Positions 7,810 through 14,561 of a DNA stretch of 53,351 nt are shown in pieces. Made by a program: the position numbers and the translations under genes. The stretch comes from Candidatus Liptonbacteria bacterium (GTDB taxonomy: Bacteria > Patescibacteriota > Minisyncoccia > UBA6257 > 2-01-FULL-56-20): contig JACOXZ010000001.1 in assembly GCA_016182105.1 (NCBI GenBank), forward strand, positions 1 through 53,351, given 5' to 3'. The first letter of the stretch is position 1; the number at the start of each line of letters is the position of its first letter. The notes beneath the pieces are model-generated. The model was given only the letters and a program-made list of their open reading frames with translations. It was not told the origin of the DNA and did no database searches.

Positions 7810-8475
7810 CTACGTCTCTGGATTAACAGTCTTTTCGCTCTTCGTAACGGCAATGAGCATGAGAGTGTCGCCTTCCTTCACTCTGGCCCAATCAACCCCT
7901 TGTGGGATGTCAAGGTGACCAATCGTTTTCGCTAAAACCCACTCATAAGAAGGGAATCTCTTTCCTCTTTCTTTGTACACGATAAACCCTAGTCGGTCAT
8001 TAGCAACCACGAGATCGCCTGAACGAAGAGAGCGTTTTTTCTTTCCCGTTTCATCGCGGGTCTTACCGAGAAAAAACTTGCCGCTTCTTCGAGCGACAAT
8101 TGGTTCGAGCACGCACTCGGTCAATTGGTTGCCGATTAAAAGACTTAGTGATGCGCGCGACACTCTGAATTTGTAAACGCTCCACGGATACTTCATAAAG
8201 AAGAATGTCTCGTCTAGAGCGCCGCTTCCCAACTCAGAGACGACGACGTCCTGTTTTTGACTCGGGGTTTTCGGTTCTTTTTCTGATGGCGTTGTTTCCA
8301 ACTGCGATTCCTTCTTGTGCCAAACCCCGCCCATATAGCGCTCTCTGCCCATTTTTATGCGAATTGAGCTGAAAAGCGATTCGATCTCAACGCTCTCGAT
8401 CGTGGGATGTCTTGCTTGAAACCAACCGATCCAATCAATCAGTTGCTCCATTTTCTTACTGCCGAATAATGACAC
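7810..8475 (-). CDS. Uncharacterised protein with degenerate biotinyl-carrier-like ends
   Basis: 221 aa, soluble. The first 40 residues (MEQLIDWIG...VEIESLFSSIRIKMG) resemble the N-terminus of the biotin carboxyl carrier protein AccB. The C-terminal half has the rhythm of a biotinyl/lipoyl fold: SGDLVVANDRLGFIV (~155-169), then TIGHLDIP and VKEGDTLMLIAV (~200-211). The modified Lys motif (MKM) is absent, so a carrier role is unlikely. The middle (~55-80) is polar and probably disordered. No acetyl-CoA carboxylase genes are nearby. Start is GTG at 8475, supported by a strong GGAGGTGA ribosome-binding site in the leader. It is a single-gene unit with its own promoter and terminator. Function unknown; the BCCP resemblance is by eye. 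Confidence 0.7.
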   Translation of the reverse strand: MSLFGSKKMEQLIDWIGWFQARHPTIESVEIESLFSSIRIKMGRERYMGGVWHKKESQLETTPSEKEPKTPSQKQDVVVSELGSGALDETFFFMKYPWSVYKFRVSRASLSLLIGNQLTECVLEPIVARRSGKFFLGKTRDETGKKKRSLRSGDLVVANDRLGFIVYKERGKRFPSYEWVLAKTIGHLDIPQGVDWARVKEGDTLMLIAVTKSEKTVNPET

Positions 8476-8508
8476 AATAATTCACCTCCTTTTTAAAAAA
8501 CTTCCCCC

Positions 8509-8537
8509 ATCATACGGCGGGTGTGCGTGTTTGTAAA
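8509..8537 (-). promoter_or_regulatory. Promoter of the 7810-8475 gene
   Basis: On the minus strand TTTACA (8537-8532), 17-nt spacer, TATGAT (8514-8509). Transcription would begin near 8502, followed by the GGAGGTGA ribosome-binding site and a GTG start. Confidence 0.7.
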
Positions 8538-8543
8538 GAAAAC

Positions 8544-8572
8544 AAAAAAAGGGCCTAACGCGAACGTTAGGC
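8544..8572 (-). terminator. Intrinsic terminator after the PHA-granule-type gene
   Basis: Minus strand: GCCTAACG, TTCG tetraloop, CGTTAGGC (8572-8553), then CCC and seven T (8550-8544). A textbook UUCG-capped terminator. Confidence 0.88.
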
Positions 8573-8600
8573 ACTTTCTATATAACAAGGTAAAAACTCT

Positions 8601-8903
8601 TTAAGCGAGTAATTTTTCTGCCCGCTCCCGGATCGTCTCCTCGATTTTCCCCCTGAAGAAATTCGCCGCGAAAGGGAGACGACCTACGAGTTCCACCTCG
8701 GACGGCTTCACGGTCAAGGTCCCGGACACGGAAAAACCAATAGCCGAGAAACTGAACTTGCCTCTCGAGCCGTTCCACTCTTCACAGAGATTGCTGATCT
8801 TGTAAGCGAATTCTGTCTTCACCTCTCCCAGCAAGCCCTTGATGCGCCTCAAGGCCTCGTCTTGGGAAAGACGATGAGGGATGGTCATGTTTAGCTTCGG
8901 CAA
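8601..8903 (-). CDS. Polyhydroxyalkanoic acid system family protein (PF09650-like)
   Basis: 100 aa. The pattern MPKLNMTIPHRLSQDEALRR, then EEWNGSRGKFSFSAIGFSVSGTLTV, then VELVGRLPFAANFFRGKIEETI matches the small PHA_gran_rgn family. Despite that name, members occur in organisms without PHA synthesis and their job is not established. TTG at 8903 is chosen as start because GGAGG lies 8 nt upstream; ATG at 8888 would leave the spacing too long. The gene has its own promoter and a UUCG terminator, so it is transcribed alone and probably well expressed. No PHA genes are visible in the window. Confidence 0.75.
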   Translation of the reverse strand: MPKLNMTIPHRLSQDEALRRIKGLLGEVKTEFAYKISNLCEEWNGSRGKFSFSAIGFSVSGTLTVKPSEVELVGRLPFAANFFRGKIEETIRERAEKLLA

Positions 8904-8959
8904 TTGTGTAACCTCCTTTCACTATCTATCTAGGATTAAAATTCAATTTTCTGACTATA

Positions 8960-8988
8960 AAAATACACCTAAAAATATATTTTGTCAA
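8960..8988 (-). promoter_or_regulatory. Promoter of the PHA-granule-type gene
   Basis: Minus strand TTGACA (8988-8983), 17-nt spacer, TATTTT (8965-8960). It lies directly downstream of the tRNA-Arg gene. The leader carries GGAGG before the TTG start. Confidence 0.75.
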
Positions 8989-8996
8989 TATATATG

Positions 8997-9070
8997 CGCC
9001 CTCGGGCAGACTCGAACTGCCAATCTTCGGCTTCGGAGGCCGACGTTCTATCCAGTTGAACTACGAGGGC
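8997..9070 (-). tRNA. tRNA-Arg (anticodon CCG)
   Basis: On the minus strand the acceptor stem GCCCTCG/CGAGGGC closes a cloverleaf: a D-arm with AACTGGATA, anticodon stem CGGC/GCCG with loop CTCCGAA (anticodon CCG, reads CGG), and T-arm ending GTTCGAGTC. The 3' CCA is not encoded; after the discriminator the sequence is CATATA. It follows the amino-acid permease gene by a few bases and is probably cotranscribed with it. Confidence 0.93.
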
Positions 9071-9076
9071 TAAACC

Positions 9077-10234
9077 CTACTTTAATATAAACTGATAGAT
9101 CTCGTAAACAGCGGCCAGAACAAAAACAGTGGCCAAAAAATTCAAAAAAATCTTCCCGCCTCTAGGCAAGCTCAAAACTCTTTGTCCTAAGGAAACAATT
9201 AGCCAATACTGAAGCCCTAAGAAAACGCCGCCCACCAAACTCACGACGGCCAAAAAATTATTCAGCCCTAAAAGCAAAAGAGTAATCGGCAAAAACAAAA
9301 CCAGGCTGAAGCTCAAATTCTTTGACCAGCCTCTTTCTTCAAGCGAACTTTTTATCTCAAGGCCGATCGGCACATAGGAGGTCCAGATTGCGAAAAGACC
9401 GAGAGAGCCCAGGATCCCAAGTTTCCATGAAGGCCAACCCTGGAGACCAGAGATCGCATCCGGTGTGATGGTTTCGGTTGAACCCAAAATCGCAAAAGCG
9501 AAAATAATATAGAGAAGGGCGGCTAAAAAAGTGCCGAATAAAAGCGCTCGAGCCGGAGGCCGCCCCACTAAAGTGGGGCGAGCCTCGCCTTTATCAGGGG
9601 CGGGCCGCGCACCCAAGGACTTGGTTTTTTTCGCGTACTCGTAAATCGGCTCGACTGCGGTCCAGGCCGCCAGGGCAAAAATAATAGGCGAGAAAGGAAG
9701 AAGGATATTTTTGAAATTAAAAGCTGGCACCCTCTCTAAAATCCCGTAAGTAGGTGCGGTAAAGAAAATAAAAAGAATAATTCCTCCCATAAAAACTGCG
9801 CCCAGGAGCTCCAGGGATATGAGCCGTCTCAAACTCAAAATTATGGGGAGCGAACTTATAAGCCAAAATAAAATAAATTCTCTTATACCGGCGCTAGGCA
9901 TTATCAGAGCTATAAACTCACGGGCTAAAATAAGGTAAACAACTAAGGTTAAAATCAGTCCACCGATAATAATTAAAAAAGCCGAGTAATATCCGGCTTG
10001 GCCAAAGTATTTTTTTATCAAACCAAGGAGCTTCACCCTGTCCCCGGCCTTTGCAAGAACCTGCCAGTATAAAAGATGGACTGAAAAGATTAGGCTCGAG
10101 ATTAAACCGATGTATAAAATACTGAGGAGCCAACCTGATTTGCTGAATATATAAGGAATAGCGAAAACTCCGGCACCAATGGTTGTGGCGGTAAGGAGCC
10201 CGACCTCCCAAACAAAGTTTTTAAAACGACTCAT
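9077..10234 (-). CDS. Amino-acid permease (aromatic amino-acid/tryptophan-tyrosine type)
   Basis: 385 aa, about eleven membrane helices. The opening, VGLLTATTIGAGVFAIPYIFSKSG (~11-34), is the unwound first-helix motif of the aromatic amino-acid permease/AAAP-APC group, and the remaining helices are regularly spaced. A CPR cell lacking amino-acid biosynthesis would need such uptake (inference). Residues ~205-230 (GARPAPDKGEARPTLVGRP) form a loop coded by a palindromic DNA element (9556-9586) and look like an in-frame insertion between helices. It overlaps the upstream small gene by 4 nt (ATGA). Substrate cannot be fixed from sequence. Confidence 0.8.
   Translation of the reverse strand: MSRFKNFVWEVGLLTATTIGAGVFAIPYIFSKSGWLLSILYIGLISSLIFSVHLLYWQVLAKAGDRVKLLGLIKKYFGQAGYYSAFLIIIGGLILTLVVYLILAREFIALIMPSAGIREFILFWLISSLPIILSLRRLISLELLGAVFMGGIILFIFFTAPTYGILERVPAFNFKNILLPFSPIIFALAAWTAVEPIYEYAKKTKSLGARPAPDKGEARPTLVGRPPARALLFGTFLAALLYIIFAFAILGSTETITPDAISGLQGWPSWKLGILGSLGLFAIWTSYVPIGLEIKSSLEERGWSKNLSFSLVLFLPITLLLLGLNNFLAVVSLVGGVFLGLQYWLIVSLGQRVLSLPRGGKIFLNFLATVFVLAAVYEIYQFILK
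9556..9586. repeat. Palindromic insertion inside the permease gene
   Basis: GCCCCACT-AA-AGTGGGGC (9562-9579) is extended by GAGGC (9556-9560) and GCCTC (9582-9586) with one bulged A. It lies wholly within the coding frame and encodes a Gly/Arg/Pro-rich loop between membrane helices. Confidence 0.65.
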
Positions 10235-10497
10235 TCGACCTCGTAGACCTCGTCCCCTTCCCGGACTTTTCCGCTCACCTTGATGCCGACTTCCTGGCCT
10301 TTTTTAGCTAACTCAATCGGCTTGTGCTCAAACTGCATTGAAGAAATCATCTCATCAAAATCAGTGGTCGCGCCTTTGAACTTCACTTTCGCGCCAACAT
10401 TGATCGTCTTATTAAATTTGACGATGGCTACGCTCAAATGACCGTAAAAGTGGGTGACCTCGCCAATTGGTTTTGGCTCTGAAGTTTTTTTGGGCAT
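10231..10497 (-). CDS. EF-Tu domain 2-like small protein
   Basis: 88 aa, a single beta-barrel of the translation-factor domain 2 type: IGEVTHFYGHLSVAIVKF, then INVGAKVKFKGATTDFDEMISSMQFEHKPIELAKKGQEVGIKV. This matches proteins annotated as translation elongation factor-like, related to the C-terminal barrel of U32 peptidases. There is no GTPase domain. In U32-type proteins this barrel is involved in RNA modification; here the partner is unknown. It lies 21 nt downstream of the SLOG gene and overlaps the permease start by 4 nt. Confidence 0.78.
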   Translation of the reverse strand: MPKKTSEPKPIGEVTHFYGHLSVAIVKFNKTINVGAKVKFKGATTDFDEMISSMQFEHKPIELAKKGQEVGIKVSGKVREGDEVYEVE

Positions 10498-10518
10498 AAA
10501 AATTTATTTAAATTTTAT

Positions 10519-11118
10519 TTACGACCTTTTACTTTCCTTTTCTTCACTTTGAATAAGTCCGATAACTTTATCAAGCAGATCTGTAGGGTCGCTCGAAAAA
10601 ATGATGTTCTTAGAACCGCGCCGCGCCTTCTCGATAATTTCAGGAATCATATCGGCCATGCCGCCGGTCCCGGTCAAAATCCCTTGCGGCTTTTTGTCTT
10701 CAAAGGCGATAGTAAATTCATTCAAAGTCCCCATCCGCCCGCAAAGGATGACGACCGCGTCAGCGGCCCTCGTTAAAAGGAGGTTCCGGCCAGCATAATC
10801 AAAACCGGTATAGACGATCAAGTCGTGGTAATCAAGCGGCAAGCGATAGACGGTCGAATGCTCTAATTTTGAGGTAGCCGGCGAAAAACCAATCACAATG
10901 CCTCCGGCTTCTTTCGCACCCTTGGCTGCCCAGTAAGGCAGGCCGGTTGTGGCCCCGGTTACCAAAATCATGTTGTGCTCGGCAATGAGGCGACCAAGCT
11001 CTTCGGCTTTTTCGAGAGTGCCCGGAACACAGTGCCCGGTTTCAGCCGCGCCAGAAACGCAGATTTTATATTTCAAATGGTAAAGTTCTTTCTCGTGACC
11101 GTGATTCTTTTTCGGCAC
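10519..11118 (-). CDS. SLOG/LOG-type nucleotide-binding protein
   Basis: 199 aa Rossmann-like protein of the SLOG superfamily (TIGR00725 / lysine decarboxylase-like). Seen: KICVSGAAETG near the start, MILVTGATTGLPYWAAKGAKEAGGIVIGFSP (~50-80), and GRMGTLNEF (~127-135), the counterpart of PGGxGTxxE. The changed PGG suggests that nucleotide binding rather than LOG phosphoribohydrolase activity may be retained. Start is GTG at 11118. An extended -10 box (TGC TATAAT) ends 6 nt before the GTG, so the mRNA is probably leaderless. It appears to head the unit SLOG - EF-Tu-like - permease - tRNA-Arg. Confidence 0.75.
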   Translation of the reverse strand: MPKKNHGHEKELYHLKYKICVSGAAETGHCVPGTLEKAEELGRLIAEHNMILVTGATTGLPYWAAKGAKEAGGIVIGFSPATSKLEHSTVYRLPLDYHDLIVYTGFDYAGRNLLLTRAADAVVILCGRMGTLNEFTIAFEDKKPQGILTGTGGMADMIPEIIEKARRGSKNIIFSSDPTDLLDKVIGLIQSEEKESKRS

Positions 11119-11124
11119 GAGTTA

Positions 11125-11133
11125 ATTATAGCA
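11125..11133 (-). promoter_or_regulatory. Extended -10 promoter 6 nt before the SLOG start codon
   Basis: Minus strand TGC followed by TATAAT (11130-11125), then six bases, then GTG at 11118. The -35 region is weak. The spacing puts the transcription start on the start codon. Confidence 0.55.
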
Positions 11134-11139
11134 CACCCT

Positions 11140-12498
11140 TTAGAGCTCAAATTTATCGCCAAGCTTCGGAATCACGGTGTCCAAAGCTAATTCGTCCTGG
11201 ATTTTTTGCGCCAAAGCCTCGCTCGCTCCTTCTTCGCCCTGGACAACAAAAACTTTTTTGAGCGAATTTCTCATCGAGGAAAGCCAGTCAAGGAGCCGCG
11301 GCTGGTCAGCGTGAGCCGAATAGCCGCTGATCGAAATCCGGCGGCACCTTACAAGAACTTCTTCGCCTAAAATTTTAACCGAAGGGGCGCCTTCTAAAAT
11401 CTGTCGGCCTAAAGATTCTTTGGCTTGATAACCTACAAACAAAATCGCGCTCTTTGGATCTCCTATATACCTCTTCTCATGATGCAGGATTCTTCCGCCA
11501 TGCGACATTCCCGAACCAGCAATAATAACTTTAGGAGAAGGAACCGCGTTGATGCTCTTTGATTCATCGGTTGTGAGGGTGAAGTGAAGTCCTGAAAAGT
11601 TCAAGATGTCATCGCCTGATCGGACCAAGCGGTAGGTTTCCGCGTTAAAATAATTTTCATATTTTTTATAAACGACGGTGAGTTTGATGGCCAAAGGGCT
11701 ATCAATAAATACAGGCACCTTAGGAACCCGGCCCTGCTCGAAGAGCTCGTGGAGGTGGTACAAAAGTTCCTGAGTCCGCTCCATTGCAAAAGTCGGGATC
11801 ATGAGAACGCCTCCGGACTTCACCGTATCTTCAATCGCGTCTTCAAGTTGTTCTCGCCTTTTATCAATGCCTTCGTGAATTCGGTCGCCGTAAGTCGACT
11901 CGATCAAACAATAATCAGCTGAAGAGACTTTCTCGGTTCTTTGGATTATTGGGGCTGGGAAATTCCCTAAATCGCCAGAAAAAACAAGGGTTTTGCCTTC
12001 GGTTTTTATCTTTATAATCGCTGACCCTAAAATGTGTCCGGCATCTAAAAGCTCAACCTCAAAATCCTCAAAATTAAGTTTGCGGTGGTAGCTAAGCCCT
12101 GACCAGAGACTCATCGCGCCTTCAACATCGCGGCTCGTGCAAATTGGCGGCTTCCCCTCACGTTCAGCTTCCCTAGCCAAGATGTGTTCGGAGTCTAAAA
12201 GCAAAAGCTCGGCGAAATCGCGAGTGGCTGGTGTTGAGAAAATTTTACCGCGGAAGCCGTCTCTGAAAAGCTTGGGCAGGCGGCCGATATGATCAATGTG
12301 AGCATGGGTTATAAAAACCGCTTTTATTGTTTTAGGATCATAAGGGAAATCTTCAAAGTTATGACGCCCAGCATAATGACTGCCTTGATAAAGACCGCAG
12401 TCAATTAAAATTTTTTTCACCTCGTTTCCTTTTTTTGTTTCTAAAAGATAATTAGCTCCGGTCACGCTTTGCGCGCCGCCGTAAAAAGTCAAATTCAT
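11140..12498 (-). CDS. Metallo-beta-lactamase/beta-CASP family nuclease
   Basis: 452 aa. MBL core: FITHAHIDHIGRLPKLF (~60-76, HxHxDH), DAGHILGSAI (~152-161), VFSGDLGN (~172-179). The beta-CASP part carries MIPTFAMERTQELLYHL, then GMSHGGRILHH and YSAHADQPRL near the end. This family (with RNase J and archaeal CPSF) consists of RNA endo/5'-exonucleases; the closest simple name is the RNA-processing exonuclease/KH-less CPSF-like type. All metal ligands look present. Its start overlaps the ruvA stop by 4 nt (12495-12498), so it is cotranscribed with ruvA. Confidence 0.88.
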   Translation of the reverse strand: MNLTFYGGAQSVTGANYLLETKKGNEVKKILIDCGLYQGSHYAGRHNFEDFPYDPKTIKAVFITHAHIDHIGRLPKLFRDGFRGKIFSTPATRDFAELLLLDSEHILAREAEREGKPPICTSRDVEGAMSLWSGLSYHRKLNFEDFEVELLDAGHILGSAIIKIKTEGKTLVFSGDLGNFPAPIIQRTEKVSSADYCLIESTYGDRIHEGIDKRREQLEDAIEDTVKSGGVLMIPTFAMERTQELLYHLHELFEQGRVPKVPVFIDSPLAIKLTVVYKKYENYFNAETYRLVRSGDDILNFSGLHFTLTTDESKSINAVPSPKVIIAGSGMSHGGRILHHEKRYIGDPKSAILFVGYQAKESLGRQILEGAPSVKILGEEVLVRCRRISISGYSAHADQPRLLDWLSSMRNSLKKVFVVQGEEGASEALAQKIQDELALDTVIPKLGDKFEL

Positions 12499-13082
12499 TC
12501 TGGTTTTTTACCGGTCAAGATTTTCAAGGCGAGCCGGAGACGATCCTCAAGTTTTTGATGATTGCTCCCAACTTTCTCTAATGCAATACGGACCTCATCA
12601 CGACGATAGCCTAAGCTACAAAGAGTTTCTATAAGATCAACGTCTGATTCTATCCTTTTAACTGTCTCTCCTGACTCATCTAAATGAACCTTGCTTTTAA
12701 GCTCAAGGATGATCCTCTCTCCGGTTTTCCGGCCAATGCCAGCAGCTCTAGTTAAAAGATCTGGCCGCTCTTCTTTTATTGCTGCGAGTAGATTTTTTAG
12801 TTCAGCCACATCCATAATGGAAATAGCTGATTTTGGTCCTACACCTGAGACAGAAATTAAGAGCTCAAAAAATTCGAGCTCTTGGGTATTTAAAAAACCG
12901 TAAAGCTCCAGGCCCTCTTCGCGGAGATAAAGATAGGAAAAGATTTTTAAACCGCTGCCTATGGGGGGCAGATTAGCGAGCGTCCGGCGATGAGTAAAAA
13001 CTTTTAATCCAAAACCACTGATTTCAAGAACTAAAAAATTATCACCAGTTTCTACAAGCTTACCAGTCAAACTGTAAAGCAT
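12495..13082 (-). CDS. ruvA: Holliday junction branch migration protein RuvA
   Basis: About 195 aa from the chosen start. RuvA binds Holliday junctions as a tetramer and guides RuvB. OB-fold domain ~1-60 (MLYSLTGKLVETGDNFLVLE), then HhH motifs LLISVSGVGPKSAISIMD (~70-87) and RAAGIGRKTGERIILELKSK (~108-127), and a C-terminal domain for RuvB contact (DLIETLCSLGYRRDEV). The frame stays open to 13127, but homology begins at MLYSLTG (ATG at 13082), and a TATAAT box at 13089-13094 ends exactly 6 nt before it; ATG 13088 is the alternative. RuvC lies on the other strand at 14562; RuvB is not in the window. Confidence 0.93.
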   Translation of the reverse strand: MLYSLTGKLVETGDNFLVLEISGFGLKVFTHRRTLANLPPIGSGLKIFSYLYLREEGLELYGFLNTQELEFFELLISVSGVGPKSAISIMDVAELKNLLAAIKEERPDLLTRAAGIGRKTGERIILELKSKVHLDESGETVKRIESDVDLIETLCSLGYRRDEVRIALEKVGSNHQKLEDRLRLALKILTGKKPE

Positions 13083-13088
13083 AGCCAT

Positions 13089-13094
13089 ATTATA
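13089..13094 (-). promoter_or_regulatory. -10 box placing the ruvA transcript start on its ATG
   Basis: Minus strand TATAAT (13094-13089), then ATGGCT, then the ATG of MLYSLTG at 13082. The -35 is poorly defined and would fall within the inverted-repeat element 13103-13172. Spacing implies a leaderless mRNA. Confidence 0.5.
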
Positions 13095-13102
13095 AAGGTC
13101 AA

Positions 13103-13172
13103 CCCCATTAGAAATAAGCCCTGCCATGGCGGGGCTATCGCCCCCTTCTATGAGGGTGGATTTCTAAACGGG
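13103..13172. repeat. 70-bp inverted-repeat element upstream of ruvA
   Basis: Left arm CCCCATTAGAAAT (13103-13115), right arm ATTTCTAAACGGG (13160-13172); the arms are complementary apart from small differences. Two internal hairpins (CCTGCC-atg-GCGGGG and CCCCCTTC-tatg-AGGGTGG) lie between. The CCCGTT(T)AGAAAT terminus matches the elements at 42298-44957. Confidence 0.65.
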
Positions 13173-13192
13173 TCAAGAAGAAAGTGACGGAA

Positions 13193-13221
13193 TTGACGGG
13201 AATAGTTTTTTATGATATAAT
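13193..13221 (+). promoter_or_regulatory. Strong promoter for the yraN leader
   Basis: TTGACG (13193-13198), 17-nt spacer, TATAAT (13216-13221). Transcription would begin near 13228, leaving a ~300-nt palindrome-rich leader before yraN. No protein-coding gene is evident between 13228 and 13534. Confidence 0.75.
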
Positions 13222-13232
13222 ATATACAAAGA

Positions 13233-13316
13233 GGCAATTCGGCAAAAGATCCGGCAATCGGCAATTTTAATTCGGCAATTGCCGGATTCGTTTTTGCCGG
13301 ATTAGTTTTTGCCGTA
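13233..13316. repeat. CGGCAA/TTGCCG repeat cluster
   Basis: Repeated CGGCAA units (three, then the near-palindrome AATTCGGCAATTGCCGGATT) followed by two TTTTTGCCG units within ~85 bp. It can fold into a hairpin and lies in the yraN leader. No known family recognised. Confidence 0.6.
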
Positions 13317-13381
13317 TATAGTAAAATCAAGCTTATCCGATAATGCGATAAAACCTACGTTTTAGCCAAAAAAGCTTGTAA

Positions 13382-13855
13382 AAAATGTTTAGCGCTAAAC
13401 ATTTTATTTTTTATTTTTATAAAAAACTAGGTTTTACGGGCAAATTTTGGTTTTTGTTGTTTTCAATGTTTAGCGCTAAACATTGCGCACGGAAAAATTG
13501 TTTAGCGCTAAACATCGTGTTAATCTGTAAAAAATGTTTAGCGCTAAACATTGTGCACAAAGAACAGGGAAAATAGGCGAAGAAAAAGCCTGTGAATTCT
13601 TAAAATCTAAAGGGTATCAAATAATCAAAAGAAACTACCAAAAACCATGGGGTGAAATAGATATTATCGCCTTCACACCAGACAAAACACTTGTATTTTT
13701 TGAGGTAAAAACCATACGGTCCCGCTATGCGGGATCTCGCGAAGCGAGACAATTTTATGATAATTGGGCGGATTCTCTCAAGCCAGAGGATAATTTAAGC
13801 CAAGCCAAGTTAAAAAAGATCCGTCGTTCAGCGCAAATGTTTAGCGCTAAACATT
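13382..13855. repeat. Five copies of palindrome TGTTTAGCGCTAAACA
   Basis: Perfect palindromes with the core TGTTTAGCGCTAAACA lie at 13382-13405 (24 bp), 13464-13485 (22 bp), 13499-13514 (16 bp), 13533-13552 (20 bp) and 13836-13855 (20 bp). Four are in the leader of yraN, the fourth supplies its ATG, and the fifth is inside the gene. Translated forward the 18-mer gives MFSAKH. Flanks differ between copies, so only the palindrome is repeated. Spacing is irregular, unlike CRISPR. Confidence 0.9.
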
Positions 13856-14001
13856 CCGATTTAATTTGTGAAGAAAAAGGTTGGCGTATAGATCTTCTTG
13901 CGTTGACCTTTCGACAGAACTTAGGATCAATCCTAAACGAGTCGAATGGATTGACAACAAATAAAGAAGATTGTATAATAAATCATTACCAAAATATATA
14001 A
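13534..14001 (+). CDS. YraN/UPF0102 family endonuclease-like protein
   Basis: 155 aa against ~120 usual. The core KIGEEKACEFLKSKGYQIIKRNY (~13-35), GEIDIIA (~40-46) and VFFEVKT (~54-60) has the PD-(D/E)XK arrangement of UPF0102 (G-E-D-EVK), and GWRIDLLALTF closes the fold. Two stretches look inserted: RSRYAGSREARQ (~62-73), coded by two adjacent hairpins, and MFSAKH (~102-107), coded by the fifth 18-bp palindrome. The only usable start, ATG 13534, is itself the first codon of a palindrome. The last ~30 residues are not conserved in the family and cover a consensus promoter for yebC. Function is not established for the family; a role with Holliday-junction/recombination genes is suggested by the neighbours. 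Confidence 0.82.
   Translation: MFSAKHCAQRTGKIGEEKACEFLKSKGYQIIKRNYQKPWGEIDIIAFTPDKTLVFFEVKTIRSRYAGSREARQFYDNWADSLKPEDNLSQAKLKKIRRSAQMFSAKHSDLICEEKGWRIDLLALTFRQNLGSILNESNGLTTNKEDCIINHYQNI
13720..13749. repeat. Twin hairpins inserted in yraN
   Basis: TCCCGC-tat-GCGGGA (13720-13734) directly followed by TCTCGC-gaa-GCGAGA (13735-13749). They are in frame and code for a basic loop right after the catalytic EVK strand of YraN. Confidence 0.65.
13951..13979 (+). promoter_or_regulatory. Perfect consensus promoter before yebC
   Basis: TTGACA (13951-13956), 17-nt spacer, TATAAT (13974-13979), a complete match to the sigma70 consensus. It lies in the 3' end of yraN and would start transcription near 13986, ~37 nt before yebC. 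Confidence 0.85.
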
Positions 14002-14022
14002 ATATATAATTACTAGGCTAGC

Positions 14023-14553
14023 ATGTCTGGTCACAGCAAGTGGACCCAGATCAAACATCAAAAAGGCGTTGCTGACCAAAAACGCGGGGAGTTGTTTTCT
14101 AAACTTTTAAACGCCGTCTCCGTTGCAGCTAAGGAAAATCCTAACCCTCAATTTAATCCTCGGCTCCGAGCAGCCATACTTAAGGCCAAAGAAAATAATG
14201 TGCCTCTAGAAAATATTGACCGGGCAATTAAGCGAGCTTTGGAAAGCCATAAAAATTTAGAAGAGTTTATTTTTGAGGCTTACGGGCCAGGCGGCGCGGC
14301 AATTTTGATCAAAGCTGTAAGTGACAATAAAAACAGAATTATTGCCGAAGTTAAAAAAATTTTAGGCGAATCTAACGGCAAGTGGGCAGAAGCGGGCAGT
14401 GTTATCTGGGCCTTTGAAAGAACTGCCGAGGGCTGGAAGGTAAAATTCAACCAGCCTTTAAATGAAGAGGGCAAGACCAAGCTTAAAGCGCTTCTTGAGG
14501 CTTTGCGTAATCAGGAAGACATCCAGGAAGTTTATGTGAATGCCGAACTTTAA
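14023..14553 (+). CDS. Short YebC/PmpR/TACO1 family protein
   Basis: 176 aa; ordinary YebC has ~240-250. The N-terminus is typical (MSGHSKWTQIKHQKGVADQKRGELFSKL), followed by NPRLRAAILKAKENNVPLENIDRAIKRA and the E-AYGPGG signature, then the end of the C-terminal domain (LLEALRNQEDIQEVYVNAEL). About 65-70 residues between the VIWAF strand and the last helix, the region forming most of domain 2, are missing. Because both edges join smoothly this looks like a lineage form, not a recent deletion. Family members act in translation of polyproline stretches or as transcription regulators. Followed 8 nt later by ruvC. Confidence 0.9.
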   Translation: MSGHSKWTQIKHQKGVADQKRGELFSKLLNAVSVAAKENPNPQFNPRLRAAILKAKENNVPLENIDRAIKRALESHKNLEEFIFEAYGPGGAAILIKAVSDNKNRIIAEVKKILGESNGKWAEAGSVIWAFERTAEGWKVKFNQPLNEEGKTKLKALLEALRNQEDIQEVYVNAEL

Positions 14554-14561
14554 CTTTAACA

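Noticed and set aside
8881-9090. Plus-strand 69-aa frame across the tRNA
   Set aside because: It is the reverse complement of tRNA-Arg (CCG); the peptide only reflects the tRNA sequence.
13148-13330. 60-aa minus-strand frame in the ruvA-yraN gap
   Set aside because: Covers the repeat cluster and the plus-strand promoter; repetitive composition (KTNPAKTNPA) and no homology.
13382-13855. CRISPR array from the repeated 18-mer
   Set aside because: Spacing is irregular, the unit is fully palindromic, one copy is inside a gene and no cas genes are present.
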